A stretch of 64,000 nt of DNA from JABWBD01 sp040768665 (lineage in GTDB: Bacteria > Planctomycetota > Planctomycetia > Pirellulales > Thermoguttaceae). This document shows, piece by piece, positions 7,519 to 16,883 of the stretch. The position numbers were made by a program, and so were the translations under genes. The stretch spans positions 1 to 64,000 of the forward strand of contig JAXGMN010000046.1 of assembly GCA_040768665.1 (NCBI GenBank), given 5' to 3'. The notes under the pieces are model-generated. The model saw only the letters and a program-made list of their open reading frames with translations. It was not told the origin of the DNA and ran no database searches. How positions within the stretch are numbered: the first letter of the stretch is position 1; each line of letters starts with the position of its first letter.

Positions 7519-8115
7519 GATTTCCTCGATGACGATGTTGTCCAGGAGTGTCGTGAGCCCCGTGTCGAGCGTGGTCTTGAATACCAGCTCCAAGGCGCCG
7601 TCGCGCGGGGCAACAAACTCGGCGCTTTCCACGAAGTGGTACGGGAGCCGACGGAGGTTGTACTCCTCGACCGGTTCGATGCGGTGCCGGGAAACGATCG
7701 TCTCGCCGCCGAGCATGACTTCCAGGTCGGGCGGGTCGGGGGAGCGGCTGTGGCGGCGGGCGTTTTCGTAGAATGTGACCCGGTAGCGTTTGCCCTCCTC
7801 GAAGCCGTCGATCCGCTGCGAAAGCGTGCAGTTGTTTTGCAAAAAGACAACCTGGCGGCCATGGGGCACCTTGCCGTTGTCGCTGAACACGTGGTCCGGT
7901 CCGGCCGGCTTGGCAGAATCTTCCCAACAAGGATTGATGCCGACGGAGCCGGTGAACGACCAGCCTTCGATCTTACCGCCGTTGGCGCGGGCAAGACCGG
8001 GGTATCGGGTGTAGCGGTCGGCTTCGAAGCTGGGATTGACGACCTTGGGAGCCGCCAACGCGCAGGCAGACGACAGCACGAGGATCGTCGTTGTCAATGG
8101 GGTGGCAAAACGCAT
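7486..8115 (-). CDS. Secreted lectin-like (DUF642/galactose-binding-like) protein
   Basis: The protein has 209 residues. Its N-terminus, MRFATPLTTTILVLSSACALAAPKV, is a standard Sec signal peptide with cleavage after ALA. It continues VVNPSFEADRYTRYPGLA, then 'IEGWSFTGSVGINP', 'GRQVVFLQNN' and a C-terminal 'LLDNIVIEE'. This is the beta-jelly-roll layout of DUF642-type proteins, beginning with 'NPSFE' and ending with 'LDN(I/V)'. It starts 12 bases after the sulfatase stop, with a GGGAG ribosome site, so it is co-translated with it. It probably binds the polysaccharide substrate. Confidence 0.7.
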   Translation of the reverse strand: MRFATPLTTTILVLSSACALAAPKVVNPSFEADRYTRYPGLARANGGKIEGWSFTGSVGINPCWEDSAKPAGPDHVFSDNGKVPHGRQVVFLQNNCTLSQRIDGFEEGKRYRVTFYENARRHSRSPDPPDLEVMLGGETIVSRHRIEPVEEYNLRRLPYHFVESAEFVAPRDGALELVFKTTLDTGLTTLLDNIVIEEILQTPAGSPGR

Positions 8116-8127
8116 CTGTAATCTCCC

Positions 8128-9527
8128 TCAGCGTTTGGCTCGGGGCCATGCCCGGTTGGGTTGCCCGGTGGGCTCGACAGGATCGAGACGCGCTTCCCAT
8201 TGGCCGAGCATGCGGCGGTGGTCCTGGAGGACCGAGGCGTACTGCGCATCCTGGTAAAGGTTGTTCGTCTCCCACGGATCGGCTTGCATGTCGAAGAGCT
8301 GCTCGACAGGGTCGTCGGGGAAGCGAACGTATTTGAACCGTTCGGTCCTCAGCATGCGGCCGTCGATAAAGTGTTCGGAGCCGACGACCTCCCGCCATGC
8401 GACCTCGCGTTGCTCCAGGAGCGGCCGCAGGCTGCGGCCGGTGGTCTTGGGCGGCCCTGTCCCGGCCAGGTCGCAGAAGGTGTCCATGATGTCGACCCCG
8501 GAAACAAGGTGCGTCCGGTCGACGCAGCCCTCGGCAAGTCGGCCGGGGCAGGAGACAACCAGCGGGACCTTCGCCGCCTCGTCGTAGGGATACCACTTGG
8601 ACACATGCTGGTGCCGGCCGCGGCCGTCGCCGTGGTCGGACGTGAAGAGGATCACCGTGTTGTCGGCCTGGCCGGTGTCTTCCAGGGCGTCGAGCATGCG
8701 GCCGACGTCCGCGTCGACCATCTCCACCTGGCGATAGTAGATGTAGAGATAGTAGCGCCACTGCTCATCCGAGAAGCCCTCGTACTTGATGCGGTCGAGT
8801 TGCTCGGGGGCTTTCGGGCGGACATGGAGATTGGGCGGCAGCGAAGGCAAGCGATCCGCGATGTGCGGGAAGGGCAGTTCGGACGGAACGAGGAGCTTGC
8901 CCTGAATCGCCCAGTAGCAGATGTCGTGCGGCTGGAGGAGCGAACTTACCAGGAGGAAGGGCCGGGCTTTCGACCGCTCGTGAAGGTAAGCCTCGCATGC
9001 TCGGGAGCAGTACGCGTCGACAATATCGCCCTGGCCGCCCCCTACCGGCAGCACGCGAAAACCGGGGATCTCCGTGGGATAGCCGCCGGGCAGGTGCCAC
9101 TTGCCGCCGTAGATCGTCTCGTAGTCCGCCTCGGAGAACCACTGGCCGAGGTTCGGCCGGCTGGGATGGATCGGCCGGTCGTTGCTGATCACGCCCGTCT
9201 CCACCGGCATACGACCGGTCATCATCGAGCTTCGCGCCGGAGAGCAGACGGGGCTGCTGCTGTGCGACTCGAGGAAGGTCGTGCCGCGGCTGATGAGCCG
9301 ATCGATGCTGTGGGCGCGTCGTTGCAACTGTGCGCGGCGATGGCGTCGAGGCCCAACTGATCGGTGATGATCATGAGAAAGTTGGGCGGCCGCTTGTCGA
9401 GCACGGCGGGAGCGGGCCACGCGGGCGTAGCGAAGGTTGTCGCGCCGGCTGCCGCTGCACCGGCCTTGAGAAATTGGCGGCGCGTGGCGACGGCTGGGTG
9501 AGAATCGGATGGGCGGGGTCGTTTCAT
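8128..9527 (-). CDS. Cys-type sulfatase with Tat signal, one-base frameshift
   Basis: It starts at ATG 9527 (MKRPRPSDSHPAVATRRQFLKAG), a twin-arginine signal with RRQFLKAG and an alanine-rich core. NFLMIITDQLGLDAIAA, the first metal-binding segment, follows. Near 9335 the frame breaks. The other frame continues with SIDRLISRGTTFLESHSSSP and the formylglycine motif VCSPARS (C-x-P-x-R class), then YGGKWHLPG and ILFTSDHGDGRG metal-binding residues. The length of 1,400 bases is one short of a whole number of codons; adding one base gives 466 residues, normal for family S1 sulfatases. Either a sequencing error or a recent mutation is likely. The neighbours are the maturase and a lectin-like protein. 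Confidence 0.85.
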
Positions 9528-9557
9528 GGCGTTTATCGGTGTCTCGATCCGGTGCGG

Positions 9558-10376
9558 CTATGACGGTTGGAAGCTGTCGAGCACGTACGCTTCCAGCCCG
9601 GACACGGCAAACAGCACCCGGCCTGCGGCGTCGACCCAATAGACGAAGGGAACGATCCCCTCGCCGGTGTGTTGCCAGGCGTGCAGTTGCATGGGATGGC
9701 CACCGGCGTGGCCCCAGACCGACTTGTGGATGCGGCCCTTGGGTAGCTCTTCGATCTCCGTCTGCGGGACGGTCCGCTGACCGATCAGAACGTTCCGGCG
9801 GTTGTCGTACCGCAGGACATGGCCGGGTTTGGGCCGGTCGAAATCGTCGAGCAACGTAAACTCGGGCAAGGCAGATTCCCCTTGCGGCAGGCGCCCGACC
9901 ACTTCGAACAGCAGCCAGTTGACCGTGCATGGTCCGGCCACTGGAAAACTCCGCTTGCCGTCGATCTCGACCCGTCCATCCCGGAGCGCGGCACTGCGCT
10001 CTAGACAGCTTCCGGGCACGCGCGTTCCCGATGCGTCGACGATCTCGCTCTGCCAGGACCAGCGCGTGGGGACCGGCAGCGGCGTCGTCCGGCCTTCAAT
10101 CTGCGCGCTGAGCGTGGTCGTGAACCCGGGCCCGACCGGGCGCCGGCACTGGACATCCAGGGTGAACTCCTGCGGCCCTCGCTGCTGCCGCGACACGGCA
10201 GCGTCGCCCACGCGGCGCCCGATTCCACGGACGGCTCCCAGCGAATACAGGCCATACGCAAGCCGCCAATCGCCCGACGGCTTGTGTGGATCGGCCGGCG
10301 GTACGAAGCCGGGGAGGAAGAGCTCGAGGATGTCGAGCGTAAAGACTTCCTCGGGTTTGAGAACGGTTTCTGCCAT
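9558..10376 (-). CDS. Hypothetical protein upstream of the sulfatase
   Basis: The protein has 272 residues: MAETVLKPEEVFTLDILELF, then PGFVPPADPHKPSGDWRLAY, and towards the end KGRIHKSVWGHAGGHPMQLHA and 'GIVPFVYWVDAAGRVLFAVSGLEAYVLD'. The sequence is mostly beta and has no export signal or membrane segment. An AGGAG site lies 7 bases before the ATG. It precedes the sulfatase by 30 bases on the same strand, so it is probably the first gene of the operon. I do not recognise the fold; a cytoplasmic sugar-processing or structural role is only a guess. Confidence 0.7.
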   Translation of the reverse strand: MAETVLKPEEVFTLDILELFLPGFVPPADPHKPSGDWRLAYGLYSLGAVRGIGRRVGDAAVSRQQRGPQEFTLDVQCRRPVGPGFTTTLSAQIEGRTTPLPVPTRWSWQSEIVDASGTRVPGSCLERSAALRDGRVEIDGKRSFPVAGPCTVNWLLFEVVGRLPQGESALPEFTLLDDFDRPKPGHVLRYDNRRNVLIGQRTVPQTEIEELPKGRIHKSVWGHAGGHPMQLHAWQHTGEGIVPFVYWVDAAGRVLFAVSGLEAYVLDSFQPS

Positions 10377-10525
10377 CGATGCGCTCCTCGCCTGGTACTA
10401 CGAGGTATTCAGCATGGGAAATCGGCAAGCCTGTGTCAACCGTGAGCCGGGAGCAAGGAACCGGACGGCTGCCCACAGGGATATAATGAGGATATTGATT
10501 TGCCGTCTCCTTCGGTCGTAATTCC

Positions 10526-12688
10526 ATGCCTGAGAAGCTCACCGGATTCGTCGAACGCATTACCTACCACAACCCGGAAAACGGGTTTGCAGTCCTTCGG
10601 GTCAAGGTGAAGGGACATCAGGATCTTGTCACCGTTGTCGGCAACACGACCTCGGTTTCGGCGGGTGAGCATCTGCAAGCAACCGGGCGTTGGGTCGTGG
10701 ACCGGGAGCACGGGCAGCAGTTCAAAGCCGATGAACTGAAGACTTCGCATCCGGCGTCGGCCGAGGGGATCGAGCGTTACCTGGCATCCGGAGCCATTCG
10801 CAGCATCGGGCCGAAGTTGGCAACCAAGATCGTCGGGCTCTACAAGGAACGGACGCTGGAGATTTTCGACCAGTATCCCACGATGCTCGGCCACATCAAG
10901 GGGATCGGCCCGGAACGGCTCAAGAAGATCCGTCAGAGTTGGCAGGAGCAGAAAGAGGTCCGGAAGATCATGCTGTTTCTGACCGAGCACGGCATCAGCT
11001 CCGGTCGAGCCGTCCGGATCTACCGCACCTACGGCCAGGACTCGATCGCCAAGATCAAGGAGAATCCGTACCGACTCGCCGACGATATCCGCGGAATCGG
11101 ATTCAAGACGGCCGACGAACTGGCGGCGAAGCTGGGCATCGACCGCAATAGCCCCTTCCGGGCACACGCCGCAGTTCAATATACGTTGCAGGAACTGGCC
11201 GGGCAGGGCCACTGCGGTTATCCGGAACCCAATGCCGTGGAGCATACGACGAAGCTGGTCGACGTCGACGAGATGGTTGTCCGGGATGCCGTGGAAGCGG
11301 CGGTCGGGGAGAGAACAATTGTCAGAGAACGGATTGAGGGCGATCCGTGGCTGTATCTGGCTTCCTTGCACAAGGCCGAAGTGGGGCTGGCCCAATCCGT
11401 CCACCGCATCCTTTCAGGTCCGATGCATCCGCTGCCACGGATCGACGTCGAAAAGGCGATTGGCTGGGTGGAGGGGAAGTTGGGGATCAAGCTCGCGGCG
11501 GGGCAGCAGGAGGCGGTCCGAGAGGCGTGCCGGCAGAAAATGCTCGTCATCACCGGCGGCCCGGGAGTCGGCAAGACGACGCTGGTTCGAAGTATTTTGG
11601 AAATCTTCGCCGCCAAGAAGTTGAAGTGCGTGCTTGCAGCGCCCACGGGAAGGGCGACGAAGCGGCTGTCGGAAGCCACCGGCCGCCCCGCCAGGACCGT
11701 CCACCGGCTACTGGAATTCGATCCTGCGAGCGGTGATTTCAAGCGAACCCCGCAGAACCCCTTGCATGGCGACCTGTTCGTGCTCGATGAAACGTCGATG
11801 GTCGACGTGGTCTTGGGTCATCAGTTCTTGCGAGCCGTTCCTACCGGGGCCTGTGTGATCCTGGTCGGCGACGTGGATCAGCTTCCTTCGGTCGGCCCGG
11901 GATCGGTGCTTGGCGACCTGATCGCGTCGGATGTCGTTCCAGTCGTGCGGCTGACCGAGATCTTCCGACAGGCCGCCGAGAGCGAGATCGTGACCGCCGC
12001 CTATGCGATCAATGAAGGGCGGATGCCGGAACTCAAAGCCGGCGAGGAACTGTCCGATTTCTACTTCATCGAGTCGCAAGAGCCGGCGGACATCCAGAAG
12101 CTGGTGGTCCGGTTGGTGAAGGAGCGTGTTCCCGCGCGGTTCCGCCTCGACCCCAAGACCGATATTCAAGTCCTCACGCCCATGAACCGTTCCGAACTGG
12201 GCGCGCGCAACCTCAACCAGGTGCTCCAGGCTGCGCTGAATCCGGCTGCGGACGGGCCGGAAGTCGAACGGTTCGGCTGGACGTTTCGAATCGGCGACCG
12301 GGTGATGCAAACCGTGAACGACTACGACAAGGACGTATTCAACGGCGACCTTGGGGTTGTTGATAGCATCAACCGGATCGACCAGGAGATGATTGTCAAC
12401 TTCGAAGGGCGGCAGGTTCCGTACGATTTCGGCGATTTGGACGAGTTGGCGCTGGCGTACGTGCTGTCGATCCACAAGAGCCAGGGCTCGGAATTCCCTT
12501 GTGTGGTGATCCCGCTGCATACGCAGCACTACCTGATGCTGCAGAAAAACTTGCTCTATACGGCAGTGACTCGCGGCAAAAAACTGGTTGTGTTGGTGGG
12601 CACGAAGAAAGCCCTGGCAGTGGCCGTGCGGAGGCAGGACACCGGGCTTCGATACACGGCACTGCGGAAAAGATTGCAGGAGGAATGA
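10526..12688 (+). CDS. recD2: RecD2-type ATP-dependent DNA helicase
   Basis: The protein has 720 residues and belongs to the SF1B helicases not associated with RecBC. It begins MPEKLTGFVERITYHNPENGFAVL, the OB-like N-terminus of RecD2. It has helix-hairpin-helix segments ('SIGPKLATKIVG', 'IKGIGPERLKKI', 'IRGIGFKTADELA'), Walker A GGPGVGKTT near residue 345, Walker B LFVLDETSMVD, motif III GDVDQLPSVGPG, and motif VI ALAYVLSIHKSQGSEFP with YTAVTRGKK. It is complete and single, with a divergent promoter region shared with the sulfatase operon. It acts in repair and recombination. Confidence 0.95.
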   Translation: MPEKLTGFVERITYHNPENGFAVLRVKVKGHQDLVTVVGNTTSVSAGEHLQATGRWVVDREHGQQFKADELKTSHPASAEGIERYLASGAIRSIGPKLATKIVGLYKERTLEIFDQYPTMLGHIKGIGPERLKKIRQSWQEQKEVRKIMLFLTEHGISSGRAVRIYRTYGQDSIAKIKENPYRLADDIRGIGFKTADELAAKLGIDRNSPFRAHAAVQYTLQELAGQGHCGYPEPNAVEHTTKLVDVDEMVVRDAVEAAVGERTIVRERIEGDPWLYLASLHKAEVGLAQSVHRILSGPMHPLPRIDVEKAIGWVEGKLGIKLAAGQQEAVREACRQKMLVITGGPGVGKTTLVRSILEIFAAKKLKCVLAAPTGRATKRLSEATGRPARTVHRLLEFDPASGDFKRTPQNPLHGDLFVLDETSMVDVVLGHQFLRAVPTGACVILVGDVDQLPSVGPGSVLGDLIASDVVPVVRLTEIFRQAAESEIVTAAYAINEGRMPELKAGEELSDFYFIESQEPADIQKLVVRLVKERVPARFRLDPKTDIQVLTPMNRSELGARNLNQVLQAALNPAADGPEVERFGWTFRIGDRVMQTVNDYDKDVFNGDLGVVDSINRIDQEMIVNFEGRQVPYDFGDLDELALAYVLSIHKSQGSEFPCVVIPLHTQHYLMLQKNLLYTAVTRGKKLVVLVGTKKALAVAVRRQDTGLRYTALRKRLQEE

Positions 12689-12928
12689 AAAGAACAGCCA
12701 TAGAGATTGCACTGCTAGCACCAGCGTCACAGCGTCATCATCGTCGGTTGGCTTAAACCAGGGCTTTTCAATTCCGCAGGACTTCGGTAAGATCGGACGA
12801 ATCCAGGGGCGAATTCCCAGATCCAGACCAGCACCGGCAGCCCGCCGCTTTTCCCACACATCCCAACTCCTTATCTCGTCGGAAGAATTCTCCGAGCCGG
12901 TTCTGGTCGCATTTTGGAGCGAATCGAA

Positions 12929-13087
12929 ATGACGACGTTCGATTGCAGTGAAGGCGAGGGGATTGTGATCGACGGAAGAATTCGCATCGAGGTCGCCGAA
13001 ATCGGCGACGAAGAGGTGTGCCTTAAGATCCATATGCCCGACGACGTACTCTTGACCCTACGGGAGGAGCTTGACGTAGCGACATAA
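12929..13087 (+). CDS. Mini CsrA-like protein
   Basis: The ORF has 52 residues: MTTFDCSEGEGIVIDGRIRI, EVAEIGDEEVCLKIHMPDDV, LLTLREELDVAT. The spacing of GEGIVI.G.I.I.V.EI....V.L.I..P.DV.....REEL matches the carbon-storage regulator CsrA, including the functionally important Arg-Glu-Glu near the end. The usual N-terminal 'MLVLSRK', which forms strand 1, is replaced by MTTFDCSE and basic residues are few. It may be an altered mRNA-binding regulator or a CsrA antagonist. GGAG lies 9 bases before the ATG. It is 240 bases after recD2, with nothing else seen between. Confidence 0.6.
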   Translation: MTTFDCSEGEGIVIDGRIRIEVAEIGDEEVCLKIHMPDDVLLTLREELDVAT

Positions 13088-13437
13088 CGGGCCTGCCCAC
13101 AGGGTGTCCTTCAAGCGCGGTCTCCCACCCGGAGCATCTCGTTGCCTCCGCGCCGGAACCCGCAGTCCACCTTTTCGATGTGTCATGTCGAGGCGGTTGC
13201 ACACCGGCTCGACGTGCCGTGACAGCACGGCCGTCATGTCCGGCAGAGGCAATATGTGGACTTCCTTGGCGACCCGGCACATTTCCAAAACGGCGTACTC
13301 TTATCGGGCCGGAACGGGAGCCTCTCGTCGATGCGGAGTTTCAAGGCCCGTCTTCAATGACGTTGTCCCCCAAGTGGCGGCGGGCCTGGTATAATGGACA
13401 AGTTGAGTCCTTCCCCCCTCTGCGAGGCCGAAAGCCG
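13088..13437. other. Spacer before hemX with a -10-like box
   Basis: About 350 bases without a gene. A perfect TATAAT is at 13390-13395, 42 bases before the hemX start. The best upstream hexamer, TTGTCC at 13363, is 21 bases away, too far for an ordinary -35, so the promoter call is weak. Confidence 0.4.
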
Positions 13438-14349
13438 ATGCTCGCTGGAGTCAGCATAACGTGTTTTACCGCCAGCTACGCGGTCGCCCTGGTCCTGGAA
13501 CTCACGCGGCCGTTGTTCCGAAGCGGGTTGCGTGGGGCGCTGATGATCGGTTTCGCCGCGGCCGGGTTTCTCGCCCACACGATCTATCTCTACTATCGAG
13601 CAGCCACCGCGGTGGGCTCACCGTTGTCGAGCAAACGCGACTGGTACCTCGTCGCCGCCTGGGCTCTAGCAGCAGTGTACCTCTATCTGACGTCTTATCG
13701 CCCGAAGAACGCCTTCGGCCTATTCCTGCTTCCGTTCGTACTGGGATTAATCGGGGTCGGTGCGCTGCTGGCAGACGCAAAGCCCTTTCCTCGCGGCCCC
13801 GCCTCCTATGTTTGGGGAGTGATTCACGGCTCCTCGCTGTTACTGGCCACCGTGGCCGTGTTGGTGGGTTTCACGGCCGGGCTGATGTATCTCTGGCAGG
13901 AGCGCCGGCTGAAGCAGAAGTTGCCCCCGCTTCGCGGGCTTCGCCTGCCGAGCCTGGAATGGCTTCAGCACACAAATAGTCGTGCAATCGTTTTCTCGCT
14001 GCTGACGGTCGGCTTGGGGATCCTGGCTGGAGCGGTGCTCAACCGGATTCGGCTGGAGCCCTCCGTCCAGCGCGTTCCATGGTCCGATCCCTTCGTGCTG
14101 ACGACGATGGGAATGTTCGCCTGGCTGATGGCGGCTGCGGCGATTGTCGGTTTCTACCGCCCGGCCAGGGAGGGCCGAAAGGTCGCGTACTTGACCTTGG
14201 TGAGTTTCGTGTTTCTGGTCATTGCGCTGGCCGTCGGCCTCTCGGGAGAAACGCGACACGGCGGTTTGCAGGAAGATAAACCGGTGATCGAACTTTCGGA
14301 ACGGGAGGCACTGCACGGTTGCTCTGCCGCCGGGCCGGGAGGGTTTTGA
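13438..14349 (+). CDS. hemX: HemX/CcsA-like heme-handling membrane protein
   Basis: The protein has 303 residues and about eight hydrophobic segments. The fifth contains WGVIHGSSLLLATVAVLVGF, the typical 'H.....L.....FA/TAGLMYL' stretch of the CcmC/CcsA/HemX fold. The TGA stop overlaps the ATG of hemA by one base, and HemX-hemA pairs are a classic arrangement. HemX modulates glutamyl-tRNA reductase levels or heme transport. ATG 13438 was chosen as the first Met after the TATAAT region; the upstream in-frame stretch is not membrane-like. Cytochrome c assembly is the other possible role. Confidence 0.75.
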   Translation: MLAGVSITCFTASYAVALVLELTRPLFRSGLRGALMIGFAAAGFLAHTIYLYYRAATAVGSPLSSKRDWYLVAAWALAAVYLYLTSYRPKNAFGLFLLPFVLGLIGVGALLADAKPFPRGPASYVWGVIHGSSLLLATVAVLVGFTAGLMYLWQERRLKQKLPPLRGLRLPSLEWLQHTNSRAIVFSLLTVGLGILAGAVLNRIRLEPSVQRVPWSDPFVLTTMGMFAWLMAAAAIVGFYRPAREGRKVAYLTLVSFVFLVIALAVGLSGETRHGGLQEDKPVIELSEREALHGCSAAGPGGF

Positions 14350-15620
14350 TGAACGTTCAGGTACTCGGATGCAGCTACCATAATACCGCCATCGCCGTCC
14401 GGGAGCGGCTGGCGTTCAGCCCGGACCAGGCATGTGCGGCGCTGGATCAGTTTCGGGCGATCTTCCTCAAGTCCGAAGCGGTCCTCCTTTCCACCTGCAA
14501 CCGTATCGAACTCTATGCGGCTACGGAGAACGGGGCCGCTCCCTCGCGAGAAGAACTGGCGCAGTTCCTTGCCGACTTCCACGGCATCTCCAAAGAGACG
14601 GTCCTGGAGCATCTCTACCACCATGTTGACCGCGAGGCCGTCGGCCACCTCTTTACGGTCGCGTCGAGTCTCGACAGCATGGTCGTCGGCGAGCCACAGA
14701 TCCTCTCGCAGGTGAAACAGGCGTACCTGATGGCCACCGAGCGACGTACGGCCGGACCAATAACGCACGCCACTTTTCAGGCCGCCTTGCACGTGGCACG
14801 CCGGGTTGCCGGGGAGACCTCGATCCATCAGCGGCGCGTGAGCATTCCGAGCATCGCGGTCGTGGACTTCGCCCAGCAGATCTTCGAGCGTTTCGACGAC
14901 AAAAAGATCCTGGTGATCGGGGCCGGCGAAATGGCCGAAGAGACGCTCCGATACCTTCAGGATGAAGGCGCCAGCGACATCACCGTCGTCAATCGCAGCG
15001 CGGAGCGGGCTGCCGAGCTGGCGCAGATTTGGCGGGGCCGGGCGTTGGCCTGGAACCGATTGCTCGATGGAGTGGCCGCCGCCGACCTGGTGATCAGCAC
15101 GACCGGCGCCGAAGAACCGATCGTCACATTGGAACAGTTTCGGCAGATTGAAGCCGCGCGCTTCGAACGGCCGTTGTTCGTTCTCGATCTGGCGGTTCCG
15201 CGCGATTTCGAACCGGCCATTGCCGACCGGCCCGGCGTCTATCTCTACTCGGTTGACGATCTCCGCCAGGCCTGCGAACGGAATCGGCAGCGCCGCAACA
15301 AGGAGCTCCCGGCTGCCCAGCGGATCGTCGAGGACGAAACCGCCCGCTTCATGGGCGAACTTCACCACCGCCTTACCGGGCCGGTGATCCAACAGCTTCG
15401 AGCCGGTTGGGACCGGCCCAAGGAGGAGGAACTGCGGCGGCTATTCAACAAGCTTCCCGAGCTGGACGACCATTCGCGCGAAGAAATCCGCCGCTCCTTT
15501 GAACGGCTCGTCAATAAACTACTCCATCCGCCGATGGAGTCACTACGAAACGAATCTCGCCATGGGGCCCCCAACGGCCTCTTGGAGGCCCTGGCTCGGC
15601 TGTTTCAGATCAAGGATTAA
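14349..15620 (+). CDS. hemA: Glutamyl-tRNA reductase
   Basis: The protein has 423 residues and reduces glutamyl-tRNA to glutamate-1-semialdehyde, the first committed step of tetrapyrrole synthesis. The N-terminal MNVQVLGCSYHNTAIAVRE is canonical; the catalytic cysteine is in 'LLSTCNRIELYA' near residue 50. 'GEPQILSQVKQAY' is the conserved dimer/tRNA segment. The NADPH-binding loop is VIGAGEMAEETL near residue 195. A C-terminal helical dimerisation region ('RRLFNKLPELDDHSREEI') follows. The start is coupled to hemX by TGATG. Nothing is missing. Confidence 0.95.
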   Translation: MNVQVLGCSYHNTAIAVRERLAFSPDQACAALDQFRAIFLKSEAVLLSTCNRIELYAATENGAAPSREELAQFLADFHGISKETVLEHLYHHVDREAVGHLFTVASSLDSMVVGEPQILSQVKQAYLMATERRTAGPITHATFQAALHVARRVAGETSIHQRRVSIPSIAVVDFAQQIFERFDDKKILVIGAGEMAEETLRYLQDEGASDITVVNRSAERAAELAQIWRGRALAWNRLLDGVAAADLVISTTGAEEPIVTLEQFRQIEAARFERPLFVLDLAVPRDFEPAIADRPGVYLYSVDDLRQACERNRQRRNKELPAAQRIVEDETARFMGELHHRLTGPVIQQLRAGWDRPKEEELRRLFNKLPELDDHSREEIRRSFERLVNKLLHPPMESLRNESRHGAPNGLLEALARLFQIKD

Positions 15621-15629
15621 CAAAGGCGT

Positions 15630-16769
15630 CTACTCCCAATCTTCATCCTCCTCCTCTTCGTCCTCCCACTCGTCGTCTTCATCCTCGTCGTCGTCTTCCC
15701 ATTCGTCGTCGTCTTCCCATTCCTCTTCGTCCTCTTCTTCCTCCTCGTCCTCGTACTCTACATCCTCTTCGTCGTCTTCAACCTCTTCCCATTCGTCGTC
15801 TTCAAGATCCTCGTCGTCTTCATCATCGTCGTCGTACTCATCCTCAAACTCGTCCTCGTCGTCGACATCGTCGTCCGCTGAGGCACTGACGATGAGATTC
15901 AACTCGTCGACGGATTGTGTGCCGTTGACTTCGAAGATCTCCATGCTCGTAAGCTCCAATGTGGCTGCAGTTTTCACGTTTGGCTCCCCTCCGGTCTGGT
16001 TAAGACAAATTGGTCGATTCGATACGTTGTTTTCGTCGGTATTGTGGTCAAACTCGCGGGAATCGGTGCTTGGCTCTTTGAATCGGGTTTGCCCGAGCAG
16101 TTCAGGCGGCCGAAGTTCGTCCAGGTTGCGCAAGCCGAAGACCTGGAGGAACTGCCGTGTGGTTCCGTAAAGGAAAGGCCGTCCCAAGTCCTCCGAGCGG
16201 CCCACAATTCGCACCAAGTCACGCTCCATTAATTGTCGCAAAATTTCACCGCACTGTACGCCACGGATTGCTTCGATCTCTGCCCGCAACACCGGCTGAC
16301 GGTAGGCTACCACGGCCAGCGTTTCCATGGCGGGACCGGAAAGGCGGACCTCCACTTGGGAGCCGTGCAGACGTCGGAGCCACGGGGCAAATTTCGGGCG
16401 GGTCATCAGTTGGAAACCGCCGGCCACTTCGGCAACACGAAACGCTCGATGCTCGTCATCGTATCGGCGGTTTAATTCCCGGACCAGTGTACGCGCTTTG
16501 GTTCCATCCGCCAAGCTGGCGAGTTGTGCCAGTTTTCGGCTTCCCAACGGCTCCCTGGACAAGAAGAGCACCGCCTCCAGCCGGCCCAAATCCGCACCGT
16601 GGCCGCCCGGTTCCGTCGTGGCTGGCGACGTCCGCGGCTGGTCAAGCCACCCGAGCGATTTGCTCGGAATCCCTGCTTTCGGAGGCCATGCTCTCCGCCA
16701 GGTCGGCTGTCGGTAGCGCTGGGCCACGCTATTCAGTCGATCGCCTAGGCCCATCATCTCAGCGTACAT
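15630..16769 (-). CDS. scpB: ScpB-like segregation and condensation protein with a long acidic tail
   Basis: The core (about residues 50-230 from M at 16769) contains LEAVLFLSREPLGSRKLAQL, the first winged helix; 'MTRPKFAPWLRRLHG'; and the second winged helix with ETLAVVAYRQPVLRAEIEAI, the ScpB signature. ScpB partners ScpA and SMC in chromosome condensation. After a low-complexity linker the protein ends in about 85 residues that are nearly all Asp, Glu and Trp/Tyr (15630-15885), encoded by gac/gag-rich microsatellite-like DNA. The start is uncertain: the longer ORF begins at 16868, and a TTGTCA lies upstream of 16769. It is encoded convergently with hemA, nine bases apart. Confidence 0.8.
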   Translation of the reverse strand: MYAEMMGLGDRLNSVAQRYRQPTWRRAWPPKAGIPSKSLGWLDQPRTSPATTEPGGHGADLGRLEAVLFLSREPLGSRKLAQLASLADGTKARTLVRELNRRYDDEHRAFRVAEVAGGFQLMTRPKFAPWLRRLHGSQVEVRLSGPAMETLAVVAYRQPVLRAEIEAIRGVQCGEILRQLMERDLVRIVGRSEDLGRPFLYGTTRQFLQVFGLRNLDELRPPELLGQTRFKEPSTDSREFDHNTDENNVSNRPICLNQTGGEPNVKTAATLELTSMEIFEVNGTQSVDELNLIVSASADDDVDDEDEFEDEYDDDDEDDEDLEDDEWEEVEDDEEDVEYEDEEEEEDEEEWEDDDEWEDDDEDEDDEWEDEEEEDEDWE

Positions 16770-16883
16770 CGGCAAAAATGCCCTTCTCACGTAGGAAAAC
16801 CCCGCTCCCAATGACAACTTACGAATGGCGCGAAGGCTTGACAAGAGCTTTCTGTCCCGCGATTCCACCCTGACCAGCGATTC

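Noticed and set aside
11708..13033. Long minus-strand ORF (441 residues) opposite recD2
   Set aside because: It is the antisense of a clear helicase gene; composition is His/Gln/Arg-rich as expected for a shadow in GC-rich DNA.
13363..13395. Complete promoter for hemX
   Set aside because: TATAAT is perfect but the best -35 candidate is 21 bases away; kept only as a weak note.
15630..15885. Low-complexity tract read as a serine-rich plus-strand ORF
   Set aside because: The plus-strand poly-Ser frame is the antisense of the acidic ScpB tail; the minus frame continues a known domain.
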